Source: Evansella sp. LMS18 (lineage in GTDB: Bacteria > Bacillota > Bacilli > Bacillales > Salisediminibacteriaceae). From it: a DNA stretch of 64,000 bases. A program made the position numbers and the translations under genes. Location: NCBI RefSeq assembly GCF_024362785.1, contig NZ_CP093301.1, positions 868,001-932,000 of the forward strand, read 5' to 3'. Below, piece after piece: positions 16,127-24,973 of the stretch; position 1 is the stretch's first letter; each line of letters opens with the position of its first letter. Under the pieces are notes generated by a model. That model did no database searches, was not told the DNA's origin, and saw only the letters and a program-made list of their open reading frames with translations.

Positions 16127-17842
16127 TTATTTTTCCATTGTCGATAAATCGCCTGTTGGCAGGTCAAGCTCCCAAGCTTTTAAAACTCGTCGCATGATCT
16201 TACCGCTTCGTGTTTTCGGAAGGCTGTCTTTAAATTCAATTTCTCTCGGTGCAGCATGTGCAGCCAGGCCTTTCTTCACGAAGTTACGGATATCTTCGAT
16301 AAGTTCATCACTCTGCTCGTAGCCGTCTCTTAGGGAAATAAAGGCTTTTACAATTTCCCCCCGGATATCATCCGGTTTTCCAATAACACCTGCTTCAGCC
16401 ACTGCCGGATGTTCAACGAGTTTACTTTCAATTTCAAATGGACCAACCCGTTCACCAGCTGTCATGATTACGTCGTCTACACGTCCCTGGAACCAGAAGT
16501 ACCCGTCTTCATCCATGTATGCGGAATCTCCTGACACATACCAGTCACCAGCAAGGAAATACGACTCGTATTTTTCCTGACGGTTCCAGATTGCCCTCAT
16601 CATTGCCGGCCAGCCTTTCTTAATCGCAAGGTTCCCCATTCTGTTCGGAGGCAGCTCATTCCCCTGATCGTCAACAATCGCAGCTTCAACTCCAGGGATA
16701 GGCTTACCCATAGATCCCGGCTTTATCTCCATGGATGGATAGTTACAAATAAGCTGAGCGCCAGTTTCAGTCATCCACCATGTATCGTGGATACGGAGGT
16801 CCATCGCCTTCATTCCCCAGCGGACAACTTCAGGATTCAAAGGTTCCCCAACACTAAGCACATGTCTTAATGAGGATAAATCGTAATTTTCAAGAATCTT
16901 TTCTCCTGCCCCCATCAGCATTCGGAAAGCAGTCGGAGCGCTGTACCATACGGTAACCTTGTAGTTCTGAATTGTCTCGTACCAGTCTTCAGGACTGAAC
17001 CTGCCCCCGCGGACAACATTGGACACCCCGGCAAGCCAAGGCGCGAAAATTCCATAGGACGTCCCGGTGACCCACCCTGGATCCGCTGTACACCAATAGA
17101 CATCGTCATCCTTGAGGTCAAGTACCCATTTAGCAGTCTGGTAGTGCTGAATCATTGCGTTATGGACGTGCAGGACTCCTTTTGGTTTTCCAGTGGACCC
17201 GGACGTGTAATGAAGGATCATCCCGTCTTCCCGGTCAACCCATTCTATGTCAAAATCAGCACCAGCCTTCTCAAAACGGCTGTTAAAGTCCATTACCTTT
17301 CCTTCTTCCTTAACGTCATCCCCTACTACAAGAACCTTCTCAAGGTCCGGCAGTTCATCAACGGGAACTCTGCCAAGGAGATCAGGAGTTGTGATGAGAA
17401 CTTTTGCGCTGCTGTCTTCCAGCCTGTCCCTCACCGCTCCTTCCATGAATGCTTCGAAGAGAGGGCCAGCAATAGCGCCTGCTTTAAGTGATCCAAGCAG
17501 AACAAAATACAGTTCAGGAGATCGTGGCATAAAGATAAAAACTCTGTCGCCTTTATTTACACCTAAATCTCTTAAAACGTTCGCAGCCTTGTTGGAAGAC
17601 TCTTTCATATCTTTATACGTATATTCTTCTTTTCGGCTCTGATCAGAGTAATATAAGGCAACTTTATCTCCCTTATCAGACTCAGCATGGCGGTCGATTG
17701 CTTCATAAGCTATATTTACACGCCCTGTAGTGCTCCATGTAAATTCCTTTTCTGCCTCAGCCCAGTCGAACGAGCTGTATTTCTCGTCATAATTCCCAAG
17801 ATTATAATTTCCATTTTTTGTAGAAAGAGTTTCTGTAGTCAT
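16127..17842 (-). CDS. acsA: Acetyl-CoA synthetase
   Basis: I use the ATG at 17842 (AAGGAGG eight bases upstream), giving 571 residues, the usual AcsA length in Bacillus; an upstream ATG adds 18 residues without a site. Adenylate-forming motifs are present: YTSGSTGKPKGVLHVH, the WWMTETGAQ core, DAYMDEDGYFWFQGRVDD-type hinge (SGDSAYMDEDGY) and the C-terminal LPKTRSGKIMRRVLKAW with the catalytic and acetylatable Lys. It activates acetate to acetyl-CoA through acetyl-AMP. A cre-like site lies 56 bp upstream of the start, consistent with carbon catabolite control. Confidence 0.95.
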   Translation of the reverse strand: MTTETLSTKNGNYNLGNYDEKYSSFDWAEAEKEFTWSTTGRVNIAYEAIDRHAESDKGDKVALYYSDQSRKEEYTYKDMKESSNKAANVLRDLGVNKGDRVFIFMPRSPELYFVLLGSLKAGAIAGPLFEAFMEGAVRDRLEDSSAKVLITTPDLLGRVPVDELPDLEKVLVVGDDVKEEGKVMDFNSRFEKAGADFDIEWVDREDGMILHYTSGSTGKPKGVLHVHNAMIQHYQTAKWVLDLKDDDVYWCTADPGWVTGTSYGIFAPWLAGVSNVVRGGRFSPEDWYETIQNYKVTVWYSAPTAFRMLMGAGEKILENYDLSSLRHVLSVGEPLNPEVVRWGMKAMDLRIHDTWWMTETGAQLICNYPSMEIKPGSMGKPIPGVEAAIVDDQGNELPPNRMGNLAIKKGWPAMMRAIWNRQEKYESYFLAGDWYVSGDSAYMDEDGYFWFQGRVDDVIMTAGERVGPFEIESKLVEHPAVAEAGVIGKPDDIRGEIVKAFISLRDGYEQSDELIEDIRNFVKKGLAAHAAPREIEFKDSLPKTRSGKIMRRVLKAWELDLPTGDLSTMEK

Positions 17843-17897
17843 AGTTTCTGCCTCCTTGTTTAGTAGCATATAGGAACTATTTTCAGGATCTTCCACT

Positions 17898-17912
17898 TGT
17901 AAAGCGCTTTCA
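17898..17912 (-). promoter_or_regulatory. cre-like CcpA site upstream of acsA
   Basis: On the minus strand the sequence is TGAAAGCGCTTTACA, one inserted base away from the TGAAANCGNTTNCA consensus. It lies in the acsA promoter/leader and about 240 bp before the divergent LytTR gene. Confidence 0.6.
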
Positions 17913-18148
17913 TTTATTGAGGTAGTAAAATGAAGTTTTTTTCAGGAAAAATGAAAGGCTTTAACTATCCTGAAATAGCTTCCCTAGATTACCACCATAT
18001 AAATATTTGGTATATTAGGAACCATTTTATAAAAAAGTGACAACTTTGTGACAAAAAATTGACAAAACATAGTATATGGCGATAGAATGAAAATAAATTA
18101 GATTAATCAAACAATTCATAAAAATGAAGAAATGAAAGGTGTGGAATT

Positions 18149-18811
18149 TTGAAGAGTACCGTTGTAAGTCAATTTTCTGCTTTCATTCAGGATTGGGTGC
18201 CGGAAGAGGCTTCGATCGCTATTGCGGGAGGGAATCAGTATATTTCTTATATCCCCGGGAGACATGACATTAAAATAAGCCAGGGCCAGCCGATCCCATC
18301 AGGGAGTATTACAGAACGTGTATACATGCAAAAATCGAAAGTGGAATCTTTAGTTGACAAATCAGTGTTTGGGGTACCGTACTACGGAGTCGGTTATCCT
18401 ATCCAGGACGAGGACACTGGTTTCACGGGAGCATTAACGGTAATTCTCCCTCCGGAGTATACAATTACTGCACCAAAAACTCTATCTTTCATTGCTGGCA
18501 GAAAAGATGATATCTGGGTGCCTCTTTCTGTGGAACAAATCATTTATATTGAAAGCCACCAGAAGAAAACCCTGATTTATACCAACGATGGCTGTTACAG
18601 TTCCAAACATCCCCTCAAGGCACTGGAACCAAGGCTCTCAGGATCCTTTATGCGGATCCATCGATCGTATATAGTAAACATTTCATACATTAAAGAAATC
18701 TCCCGGGATGTGGCATCAAACTTAGAGGTTACTTTAAAGAACGAAGATAATACAAAGCTGGTGATCAGCCAGAATTATGTCCAGCGAGTAAGGAATATTT
18801 TGGGGTTTTAA
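18149..18811 (+). CDS. LytTR-family DNA-binding regulator with N-terminal sensor-like domain
   Basis: A 220-residue protein starting at a TTG (GAAAGGTG upstream). The C-terminal LytTR domain spans about 118-218 with WVPLSVEQIIYIESHQKKTLIYT, the FMRIHRSYIVNISYIKEI motif and a basic end. The N-terminal 110 residues (DWVPEEASIAIAGGNQYISY ... GFTGALTVILPP) lack the phospho-acceptor Asp of a receiver domain and look like a small-molecule sensing or PAS-like fold. It is divergent from acsA, so control of acetate activation is a reasonable guess. No partner kinase is adjacent. Confidence 0.8.
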   Translation: MKSTVVSQFSAFIQDWVPEEASIAIAGGNQYISYIPGRHDIKISQGQPIPSGSITERVYMQKSKVESLVDKSVFGVPYYGVGYPIQDEDTGFTGALTVILPPEYTITAPKTLSFIAGRKDDIWVPLSVEQIIYIESHQKKTLIYTNDGCYSSKHPLKALEPRLSGSFMRIHRSYIVNISYIKEISRDVASNLEVTLKNEDNTKLVISQNYVQRVRNILGF

Positions 18812-18837
18812 ACCTTTCCGCGCAAAAAAAAGTATAC

Positions 18838-18878
18838 ATAGAAAAGGACCAGGCTAAGTCAGCCCTGGTCCTTTTCTG
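18838..18878. terminator. Bidirectional terminator
   Basis: AAAAGGACCAGG...CCTGGTCCTTTT with a short loop, between the convergent LytTR and YiaA/B genes. Confidence 0.85.
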
Positions 18879-18901
18879 CTTTAATATTTGCTTACAGACA
18901 A

Positions 18902-19378
18902 CTATAATAGTTCTCTTTCTCTCGCTCTTTGTGTGTCCCGTATATTTTTCTGAATGGTTATGGCTGCAAATAAACTGAGTACAAATGCCATCCCGTAAAA
19001 GCCTTTTTCACTTAATATAATACTTCCGGCGTTATATAAACCGATAGCCATTAATGAGACGGCTATGATAAATGCATACCAGCTGATTCCATAATATATG
19101 TTGGTTACAGGTATCCCTTCCTCCCTGTCCCTCACTGCTTTTTGTAAAGATACAGCTGAATAGAGTCCAAAGACTAAAACCGCAAAATAATACCCCTTTT
19201 CATTCAACTCCATTGTCGCATTATACAAACCAATCAGGTATGAGGAAGCACCCAATATGAATGCCGCCCAGGTTGCACCCTTAAAAGCTGCAGTTGGTTC
19301 ACCTTCTCTTCTCTCAATTTTGTTCTTCTGTTGACCAGGTTCCTGCTGTTCAATTATTACTTCGTTATTTTCAGCCAC
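18902..19378 (-). CDS. YiaA/YiaB-type membrane protein (two tandem domains)
   Basis: A 158-residue protein with four predicted helices arranged as two copies of a two-helix unit: [18 protein letters not shown] plus [25 protein letters not shown], and [19 protein letters not shown] plus [23 protein letters not shown]. This is the YiaAB two-helix domain pattern. The first 30 residues are polar and cytoplasmic. No function is established for the family. Convergent with the LytTR gene; single-gene unit. Confidence 0.85.
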   Translation of the reverse strand: MAENNEVIIEQQEPGQQKNKIERREGEPTAAFKGATWAAFILGASSYLIGLYNATMELNEKGYYFAVLVFGLYSAVSLQKAVRDREEGIPVTNIYYGISWYAFIIAVSLMAIGLYNAGSIILSEKGFYGMAFVLSLFAAITIQKNIRDTQRARERELL

Positions 19379-20143
19379 AAGCTTTCCCCCCGTAATTTTT
19401 TACTGATTATTCAGTCTTTTTAATGGATAATGCACTCTCTTTTATAAATGAAACAAATGTGGAGCAATCTCTGTTCAGCTATATTTTATCATGGAAGTGT
19501 TCTTTTAAATACTGGTTACCCCACAGTATTAATATAAACATTTATTTGCTAATCTTCTTGTTGCTAATGACTAACCTTGGGTTACAATACAAACATCTAA
19601 GTCTTACACTAGCTACCTTCTCCTTTCCACCTTTTATATTTCCCCTCACTCTTTAATCCAAATGTATAAAAACCCATTGAGATCTATGTTGGCGCCATTC
19701 CTTATTGGCTTTGGATGGAGGACCTTTTTGCCTGTTGCTTACCTTTCAATAAGGGATGAGAAAAAATGCAAACAGCTCAAATCTTAGTTGTGGCAAACGG
19801 AAAAAAACGGGCCCGGACGTATAAGCTTAACTTAGGCTAACATTATAAGTGTATGAACCGATTCAGTTATACTGATTTTAGTGGTTCTGTTATTCCATCG
19901 TCACTTCTTTTAATCTTTTAAGTGGAATGAAGAACTGTTTCTTCCTTATAGACACTGTTTTAATCCATTTAACGGAACCAGAATCCGTTCCCATGGTTTT
20001 TACAGTTCCTAATTCCTCTATTCAAGCAAATTTCCCGATTTGATATTTAGTACTAAACTTAAAGATATTGAATGGCAAGCCGCAAATAAAAAAACGACAC
20101 AACCCCTCGCTTTAACGAGAAACTGCGTCGTTGTTCATATGTA
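19379..20143. other. Long intergenic region without a recognised gene
   Basis: About 765 bp, AT-rich, with no convincing reading frame. An imperfect inverted repeat (CATTCCTTATTG near 19694 and CAATAAGGGATG near 19747) and a short GGAACCAGAATCC-containing stretch near 19970 are the only visible structures. Confidence 0.5.
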
Positions 20144-20219
20144 TGGTGGAGCATAGCGGGCTCGAACCGCTGACCTTTTGGCTGCCAGCCAAACGCTCTC
20201 CCAGCTGAGCTAATGCCCC
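20144..20219 (-). tRNA. tRNA-Ala (GGC)
   Basis: 76 nt with encoded CCA. The GGGGCAT/ATGCTCC acceptor stem, D arm TAGCTCAGCTGGGAGAGC, anticodon loop CTGGCAG (GGC) and T arm GGTTCGAGCC are intact. It stands alone, with a duplicated 5' fragment 156 bp upstream (20359-20375). Confidence 0.93.
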
Positions 20220-20436
20220 GTAGTTAATCCAATGTAGCTTTACCTGAAGCTTACGGACGTTGCTTTGCTGCGAAGTCCCTGTTTCTTCCTCTGCGAGCTT
20301 TGCTTTGTAGCGTATACGTCGAAACAACTCGCTGATTATTCACAGATGCATTGCTCGTAGCTGAGCTAATGCCCCGTAGTTTATTCAATGTAGCTTTGCT
20401 TGAATCTTACGGACGTTGTTTTGCTTCGCAGTCCCT
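20203..20436 (-). repeat. tRNA-linked repeat, copy A, with duplicated tRNA-Ala 5' fragment
   Basis: 20203-20280 and 20359-20436 are 78-bp direct repeats (a few mismatches, no gaps) that contain the first 17 bases of tRNA-Ala plus its leader. The 78 bp between them (20281-20358) is the core element: TTTCTTCCTCT, CGTCGAAACAACTCG and TGCTCGTAG. Cores of the same family lie near tRNA-Lys and tRNA-Gly and at about 60 kb. Confidence 0.85.
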
Positions 20437-20526
20437 AACTAAGCCTCAAGGATAAACCGCTCACTTTTAGAATTATATACTATACGCTTCTTTTTAATCA
20501 AGCTTTTTTGAAATATTTATTTTGTG

Positions 20527-20691
20527 TTAAAAAATGACAAATAATATATACCAGAATACCCCTGCGATTACAGCGGTGAAAAGCCCGGCCATGACATTCT
20601 CTTTGATTATTTTTTTATGCTTAACAAAATCAAAAATAACCCAGCCAAAAAAGATGGTTATCGCAAAAACGATTGCCTGAAACACCTGCAT
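20527..20691 (-). CDS. Small membrane protein (54 residues), unknown
   Basis: An ATG at 20691 follows a GAGGGAGGAG purine tract. The product starts MQVFQAIVFAITIFFGWVIF and has two hydrophobic helices (about 3-20 and 34-53) separated by a basic loop DFVKHKKIIKEN, a typical two-helix hairpin. It is divergent from the YugO-like channel gene 89 bp away. No family recognised. The balanced frame, good start and clean topology make it a likely real gene. Confidence 0.65.
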   Translation of the reverse strand: MQVFQAIVFAITIFFGWVIFDFVKHKKIIKENVMAGLFTAVIAGVFWYILFVIF

Positions 20692-20779
20692 CTCCTCCCT
20701 CTTCCATTTACTATCCTAACAAAAAAACAGGTTGAATGCATTACGTTTTGACAATAATGGGATAGAGGAGGGTCACTAT

Positions 20780-21781
20780 ATGTTCAGATTCGATTTTATT
20801 TCAGAAACATATGCCAGATTTCATAACCTCTTGAAACTGAGCTTACTTGTATTTTTGTTTTCAATGGGGATAGGAAGTATTATACATATGCTTGAACCAG
20901 AGGCTTTCCCAACGATCTTTGATGGATTTTGGTGGGCTGTCGTTACTGTTTCCACTGTTGGGTACGGAGATTTTGTACCGGAAAGTTTTTTTGGCAGACT
21001 TCTTGGCCTGTTCCTTATAATATTAGGGATAGCTATTTTTTCATTCTTTATTACCAACTTATCAAGCTCAACTGTTCTGAACGCCCAGGAAAAGCAAAGA
21101 GGCAATGTCAGCTTTCACAGAAGCGGGCATTACCTTGTGGTGGGCTGGAATGAACGGAGCCGCCAGCTTATTCTTGAGCTGCAAAAGGTAGAACCTGAAA
21201 CAGGTATCGTCCTTATCGATGAAACACTGCAGGCGAAACCGGAAGAACTTAAAGACGGGACATTTGTCAAAGGGTCTCCAACACTGGATGAAACATTTGA
21301 GCGTGCGAATGCCTCCGAAGCACATACGGCGATTATTACAGCTAACCTTCATATTGATGAAAAATCGGCTGATGCCAATACTGTACTTACCTTACTGACG
21401 GTCAAAGGGATCAACCCTGAAATATACACGATTGTGGAAATGATAACAGCAAGACAGCTGAAAAATATAGAGCGGGCAGGAGCCGATGAGATCATTCAAA
21501 GTTCGAGCCATATCAGCTCCCTCGTCATAAACGGCGTACTTTTTCATGGTATGACGGATGTGATCTCCATGATAATGAAACACAGACATGAGGATCAGCT
21601 TTATTTTATGCCACTTCCCGCTCACCTGGAAAATTCAACTTTCAAAACAGCCATTGAGGACAGACAGACTATGGACTGTTTTTTGCTGGGGATCCGCCGA
21701 GGTTCGGAAACCATCCTTCACCCGGATAAAGAATCAATCCTGCAACCGGAAGACCAGCTGATTTTCCTGAAAAGAATCTAA
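20780..21781 (+). CDS. yugO: Two-helix potassium channel with RCK/TrkA-N domain (YugO-like)
   Basis: I use the ATG at 20780 (GGAGGG nine bases upstream), giving 333 residues. Two membrane helices (about 15-33 and 75-97) flank a pore with the selectivity filter TVGYGD. The rest is a cytoplasmic TrkA-N/RCK domain (VVGWNERSRQLILEL) followed by a C-terminal RCK part ending in DQLIFLKR. In B. subtilis YugO conducts potassium in biofilm electrical signalling. The next gene is yugN, as in B. subtilis. Ligand binding would be through the VVGWNERS loop, which departs from the canonical GxGxxG. Confidence 0.9.
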   Translation: MFRFDFISETYARFHNLLKLSLLVFLFSMGIGSIIHMLEPEAFPTIFDGFWWAVVTVSTVGYGDFVPESFFGRLLGLFLIILGIAIFSFFITNLSSSTVLNAQEKQRGNVSFHRSGHYLVVGWNERSRQLILELQKVEPETGIVLIDETLQAKPEELKDGTFVKGSPTLDETFERANASEAHTAIITANLHIDEKSADANTVLTLLTVKGINPEIYTIVEMITARQLKNIERAGADEIIQSSSHISSLVINGVLFHGMTDVISMIMKHRHEDQLYFMPLPAHLENSTFKTAIEDRQTMDCFLLGIRRGSETILHPDKESILQPEDQLIFLKRI

Positions 21782-21799
21782 CAATGTCACCGGCATTTC

Positions 21800-22207
21800 C
21801 TAATCATAAAGTATTACCTGCTCCAGTTCCTCTAGATATTCTTTGCCTGTATTAATAAATTCCTCGGGAAATTTCCCGTCAGGATCCACTGGAGCGGAAA
21901 ACTGATTAAATAACGGGTTTGGGTCGTCGCTATTCGTGTGGTCAAGGCCGGCTTCAAAATTATGGGCCAGCAAAAATGGCCGGCCGAGCCTTACCTGCAC
22001 ACCTTTCGTATCAAGCTCTCCATCTACGGAAGTAAACGGGAGGCGTAAAAACAAATATCCCTGCTCATCCTCATCAATCTTATAATCAAAATACCCGTGA
22101 TCATATTCCCATCCGCCCCCGACTACGTAACCTAATGGTTTGAGTTTGTTTTCAAGGTCAATGAGTTTATATTCTTTGTTTTCAATTTGGGATTGCAATT
22201 CAATCAT
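21800..22207 (-). CDS. yugN: YugN-like family protein
   Basis: I use the ATG at 22207 (GGAGG, eight-base gap), giving 135 residues; the longer upstream reading is unsupported. The protein is acidic and soluble with LGYVVGGGWEYDHGYFDYK and YLFLRLPFTSVDGELD, characteristic of the YugN family. It is convergent with the YugO-like channel, matching their adjacency in B. subtilis. No function is known for the family. Confidence 0.85.
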   Translation of the reverse strand: MIELQSQIENKEYKLIDLENKLKPLGYVVGGGWEYDHGYFDYKIDEDEQGYLFLRLPFTSVDGELDTKGVQVRLGRPFLLAHNFEAGLDHTNSDDPNPLFNQFSAPVDPDGKFPEEFINTGKEYLEELEQVILYD

Positions 22208-22375
22208 ATTAACTACCTCCAGAATTTTCTCCCCATAGTGTGCCCCACATGAACCTCTCCTATGAAGACATATTTTCAGCTGTTCACCGCCGGCCAACTT
22301 TTATCTAAATCTTCTGTAAAAATAGATTGTCAAACTAGCTCCCATCTTTAATAATATAGTTAAGGGAGTGATCGA

Positions 22376-22651
22376 ATGGATATAAAGGTTTTTGCTAACT
22401 TTCGGGAAATATGCGGAGGTAAGAAAGTGGAATTGAATGTGGACGGCGGCCAGGAAATCCAGGCTGTGCTTGATCAGCTTATCGAAAGGTTCCCGCCAAT
22501 GGAAGAGGAACTGTTTACACCTGACAAACAAATTAAGCCAATGGTTCATGTATTTATAAACGGCAGAAATATTATTCATTTAAACGGATTGGAAACAGAG
22601 GTGACCGATGAGGATCAAATCGCCCTGTTCCCTCCAGTGGCCGGTGGCTGA
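22376..22651 (+). CDS. MoaD/ThiS-type ubiquitin-like sulfur carrier
   Basis: A 91-residue beta-grasp protein that ends in PPVAGG, the C-terminal Gly-Gly that is adenylated and thiocarboxylated in sulfur carriers. FANFREICGGKKVEL and the ITDEDQIALFPP-type end match MoaD, which donates sulfur to the dithiolene of molybdopterin. It is the first gene of a Mo/W-cofactor group (DUF1952-like partner, aldehyde oxidoreductase, ThiF/MoeB-like enzyme), so a role in tungstopterin assembly for the adjacent oxidoreductase is likely. Confidence 0.88.
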   Translation: MDIKVFANFREICGGKKVELNVDGGQEIQAVLDQLIERFPPMEEELFTPDKQIKPMVHVFINGRNIIHLNGLETEVTDEDQIALFPPVAGG

Positions 22652-22652
22652 T

Positions 22653-22919
22653 TTGTACAGTAAAACACTGGAGATCAGGGGAATTAATGAAGGAGAAATC
22701 ATTTCATACCTTACTGATATAGGGGCTTCCCCTGTGGCGGAAGACAACACACTTTTTCAGGGAAAAAATTGGACAGGCCGCATTGACGAGGTTTCTTTTA
22801 TCCGCATGTTCCAATCGGATATTCCGCAGATATCCCTCCTATTTGAAAGTACAGAAGAACAGACATTGAACAAGGTAATAGAAAAGTTCAGAAGGAAAAC
22901 ATTCCGGGCTGGTGGATAA
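22653..22919 (+). CDS. Small MoaD-associated protein (possible DUF1952)
   Basis: Starting at the TTG two bases after the moaD-like stop, it encodes 88 residues (MYSKTLEIRGINEGEIISYL ... KFRRKTFRAGG); a longer reading overlaps moaD out of frame. It also ends in Gly-Gly. Its size and position resemble the C-terminal domain found fused to or next to MoaD-like proteins in Thermus and some Bacilli (DUF1952), an assignment from memory. The WTGRIDEVSFIRMFQSDIP segment suggests a compact alpha/beta fold. Function unknown, probably in cofactor assembly or in protecting the carrier. Confidence 0.6.
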   Translation: MYSKTLEIRGINEGEIISYLTDIGASPVAEDNTLFQGKNWTGRIDEVSFIRMFQSDIPQISLLFESTEEQTLNKVIEKFRRKTFRAGG

Positions 22920-22936
22920 AAACTAAAACTGTATAC

Positions 22937-22968
22937 GAAAACCCGCGCAACGCTGCGCGGGTTTTCGC
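22937..22968. terminator. Terminator between the moaD pair and aor
   Basis: AAAACCCGCGCA and TGCGCGGGTTTT form a GC-rich stem with a four-base loop, usable on both strands. Confidence 0.9.
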
Positions 22969-22987
22969 TTCTGCCAGTATATCCTTC

Positions 22988-24814
22988 TTAAGCTTCTACA
23001 GCTTCTTCAATCCCAAGTTCACGGAGTTTGGCAGGAGTTACTACGCCCTCATCCCAGCCTCTCACTTCATAATACTCTTTTAACATTTCATCCAGATGGC
23101 TTACATGCCCTTTGGAGTTGCCTGTCGCAGGTTCTTTCAGGAATCTTTCTGGAAGGGTATCATCCTTCCCTGCGAAGCCAGCCCTGTTATTGAAATAACG
23201 TTCAATATTGTAGACACGTTCACCAATCTTCATAACATCTTCCTCATTGAGATCGATACCTACTACTGCTGAATACTGTTCAGCATACAGGTCGGCATTC
23301 TCTGAGAAAGAAGAGAATTTACAGAGGTCAAGTGAGTCTGAGAATGCAAGAAGATCCTGGAACCCTTTCAGGAGTGCTCCTTTTCCTTTTACTTCAAGTC
23401 TGTCAACCGCCTCAGGGATTCCTGCAATTTCTGCTGCCACTGTATATCCACGAAGGTGGCAGGCACCTCGGTTGCTAGTAGCATATCCTAAGCCAATACC
23501 CTGAATGCCCCGAGGGTCATATGCCGGAATCGCCTGGTTTTTAACAACCATCGCAAGGCCTTTATTGCCGAAATACTCCGCTGCTCTTCCTGGGCCATCT
23601 GCCAGCACAGTACCGATTCCTTCTTCACGGTTAACGATTTTTTCCACCCAGTTGATCATCGTGTCCACATCGCCCCAGTCAAGGCGGTCTTTCGTCAGTC
23701 CTTTTTCGTACGCTTCCATTGCCGTTGAGAACGCATTCCCTAATTCAATTGTATCGATTCCGTACTCGTTACAGAGATCGATGAGGAAGGCTACAGCTTC
23801 TTTGTTGGAATGGCCGCAGTTTGGCCCCAGCGCCCATGCAGATTCATATTCGAAGCTCTCCACTTTTGTTTTATATTTTCCGTCTTTTACTTCTACCTCG
23901 ATTTTACATGCTACAGGACATGCGTGGCAGGTAGGGTCGCCAACAAGTAGTTCTTCACGCACAGCTTCCCCTGAAATCTCATCAGCAGTCTCAAAAGTAG
24001 TGACCTGTGAGTTCTTCGCCGGGAGCGCTCCTGATTCATTGATAATATTCATTAGAACGTTCGTTCCGTAAACAGAAAGTCCGCCTTTTTTAGGAGCTGT
24101 AAGGGCACCTTCCATAAGCGCCTTTAATCCGCTTTTAATAGCCTTCGGGTATTTCTCCGGCTGAGCCGGTTCAGGCATATTTCCTTTCTGGGATGCTTTA
24201 ATCACGATAGCTTTCAGGTTTTTAGAGCCTGCGACTGCGCCTGTACCGCCACGGCCTGCGGAACGGTCATTTTCGTTCATCCAGCCTGCGTAATAAACCA
24301 TGTTTTCGCCGCCAGGGCCGATTGCCATTACACTCGTATCCTTTTCACCGTGAATATCCTGCAATGCTTTAATCGTACCTCTTACACCTTTGCCCCAGAG
24401 CGCGGATGCATCCTTCAGTTCGGCTTTTCCATCTTCCACATAAAGGTAGACTGGTGTATTGCTTTTACCCGTAAAAATAAGGTTGTCAAAACCAGCCCAT
24501 TTAAGGCGTGCCGCAGTCCATCCCCCCATATGGGAATCTGTCACTGTGCCGGTAAGCGGTGAACGGGTAACCGTACAGAGGCGTCCGCTCATATGGATTC
24601 TTGTTCCGGTAAGCGGCCCGGTCATGATCGCCAGCATATTGTCCTCTGAGAGAGGTTCTGCATCATAAATTTTGTTATCAACCATATATTTTACGCCAAG
24701 TCCCCGTGCTCCAATGTACTTTTTCAGATCTTCCTCATTCAGCTGCCGGTATTCCACCGATCCTGCAGACAGATCAACCCATGCTTCATGATTTCTGTAG
24801 CCACCTAAATTCAT
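22988..24814 (-). CDS. aor: Tungsten-type aldehyde ferredoxin oxidoreductase
   Basis: The ATG at 24814 has GGGGAGG upstream and gives 608 residues. The [4Fe-4S] motif CHACPVACK and a late Cys in DSLDLCKF supply the four cluster ligands. TGTRIHMSGRLCTVTRSPLTG, YYAGWMNENDRSAGRGGTGAVAGSK and GRGACHLRGY-like (SNRGACHLRGY) blocks bind the bis-pterin cofactor. The enzyme oxidises aldehydes to acids with ferredoxin as acceptor, in the cytoplasm. Such enzymes are unusual in mostly aerobic Bacillaceae. The gene faces a moaD-like pair and is divergent from a ThiF/MoeB-like gene, forming a compact cofactor-plus-enzyme island in yug synteny. Confidence 0.93.
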   Translation of the reverse strand: MNLGGYRNHEAWVDLSAGSVEYRQLNEEDLKKYIGARGLGVKYMVDNKIYDAEPLSEDNMLAIMTGPLTGTRIHMSGRLCTVTRSPLTGTVTDSHMGGWTAARLKWAGFDNLIFTGKSNTPVYLYVEDGKAELKDASALWGKGVRGTIKALQDIHGEKDTSVMAIGPGGENMVYYAGWMNENDRSAGRGGTGAVAGSKNLKAIVIKASQKGNMPEPAQPEKYPKAIKSGLKALMEGALTAPKKGGLSVYGTNVLMNIINESGALPAKNSQVTTFETADEISGEAVREELLVGDPTCHACPVACKIEVEVKDGKYKTKVESFEYESAWALGPNCGHSNKEAVAFLIDLCNEYGIDTIELGNAFSTAMEAYEKGLTKDRLDWGDVDTMINWVEKIVNREEGIGTVLADGPGRAAEYFGNKGLAMVVKNQAIPAYDPRGIQGIGLGYATSNRGACHLRGYTVAAEIAGIPEAVDRLEVKGKGALLKGFQDLLAFSDSLDLCKFSSFSENADLYAEQYSAVVGIDLNEEDVMKIGERVYNIERYFNNRAGFAGKDDTLPERFLKEPATGNSKGHVSHLDEMLKEYYEVRGWDEGVVTPAKLRELGIEEAVEA

Positions 24815-24973
24815 GTAAATCCTCCCCTTATCCAAAATTTTAGCTGCTTTTTGAGATAATTCTCCATAGTGCTATAAAAAACCTCTTTAATAAAGAAGAA
24901 ACAACCATTAAAATTAGAATATATAAAATATGGGTACTTTTCTGAAATCTAAATTCACAAAAGGAGCAGTACT

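Noticed and set aside
17930-18148. Riboswitch in the acsA/LytTR gap
   Set aside because: No recognised riboswitch core and no terminator/antiterminator pair; only the cre-like site stands out.
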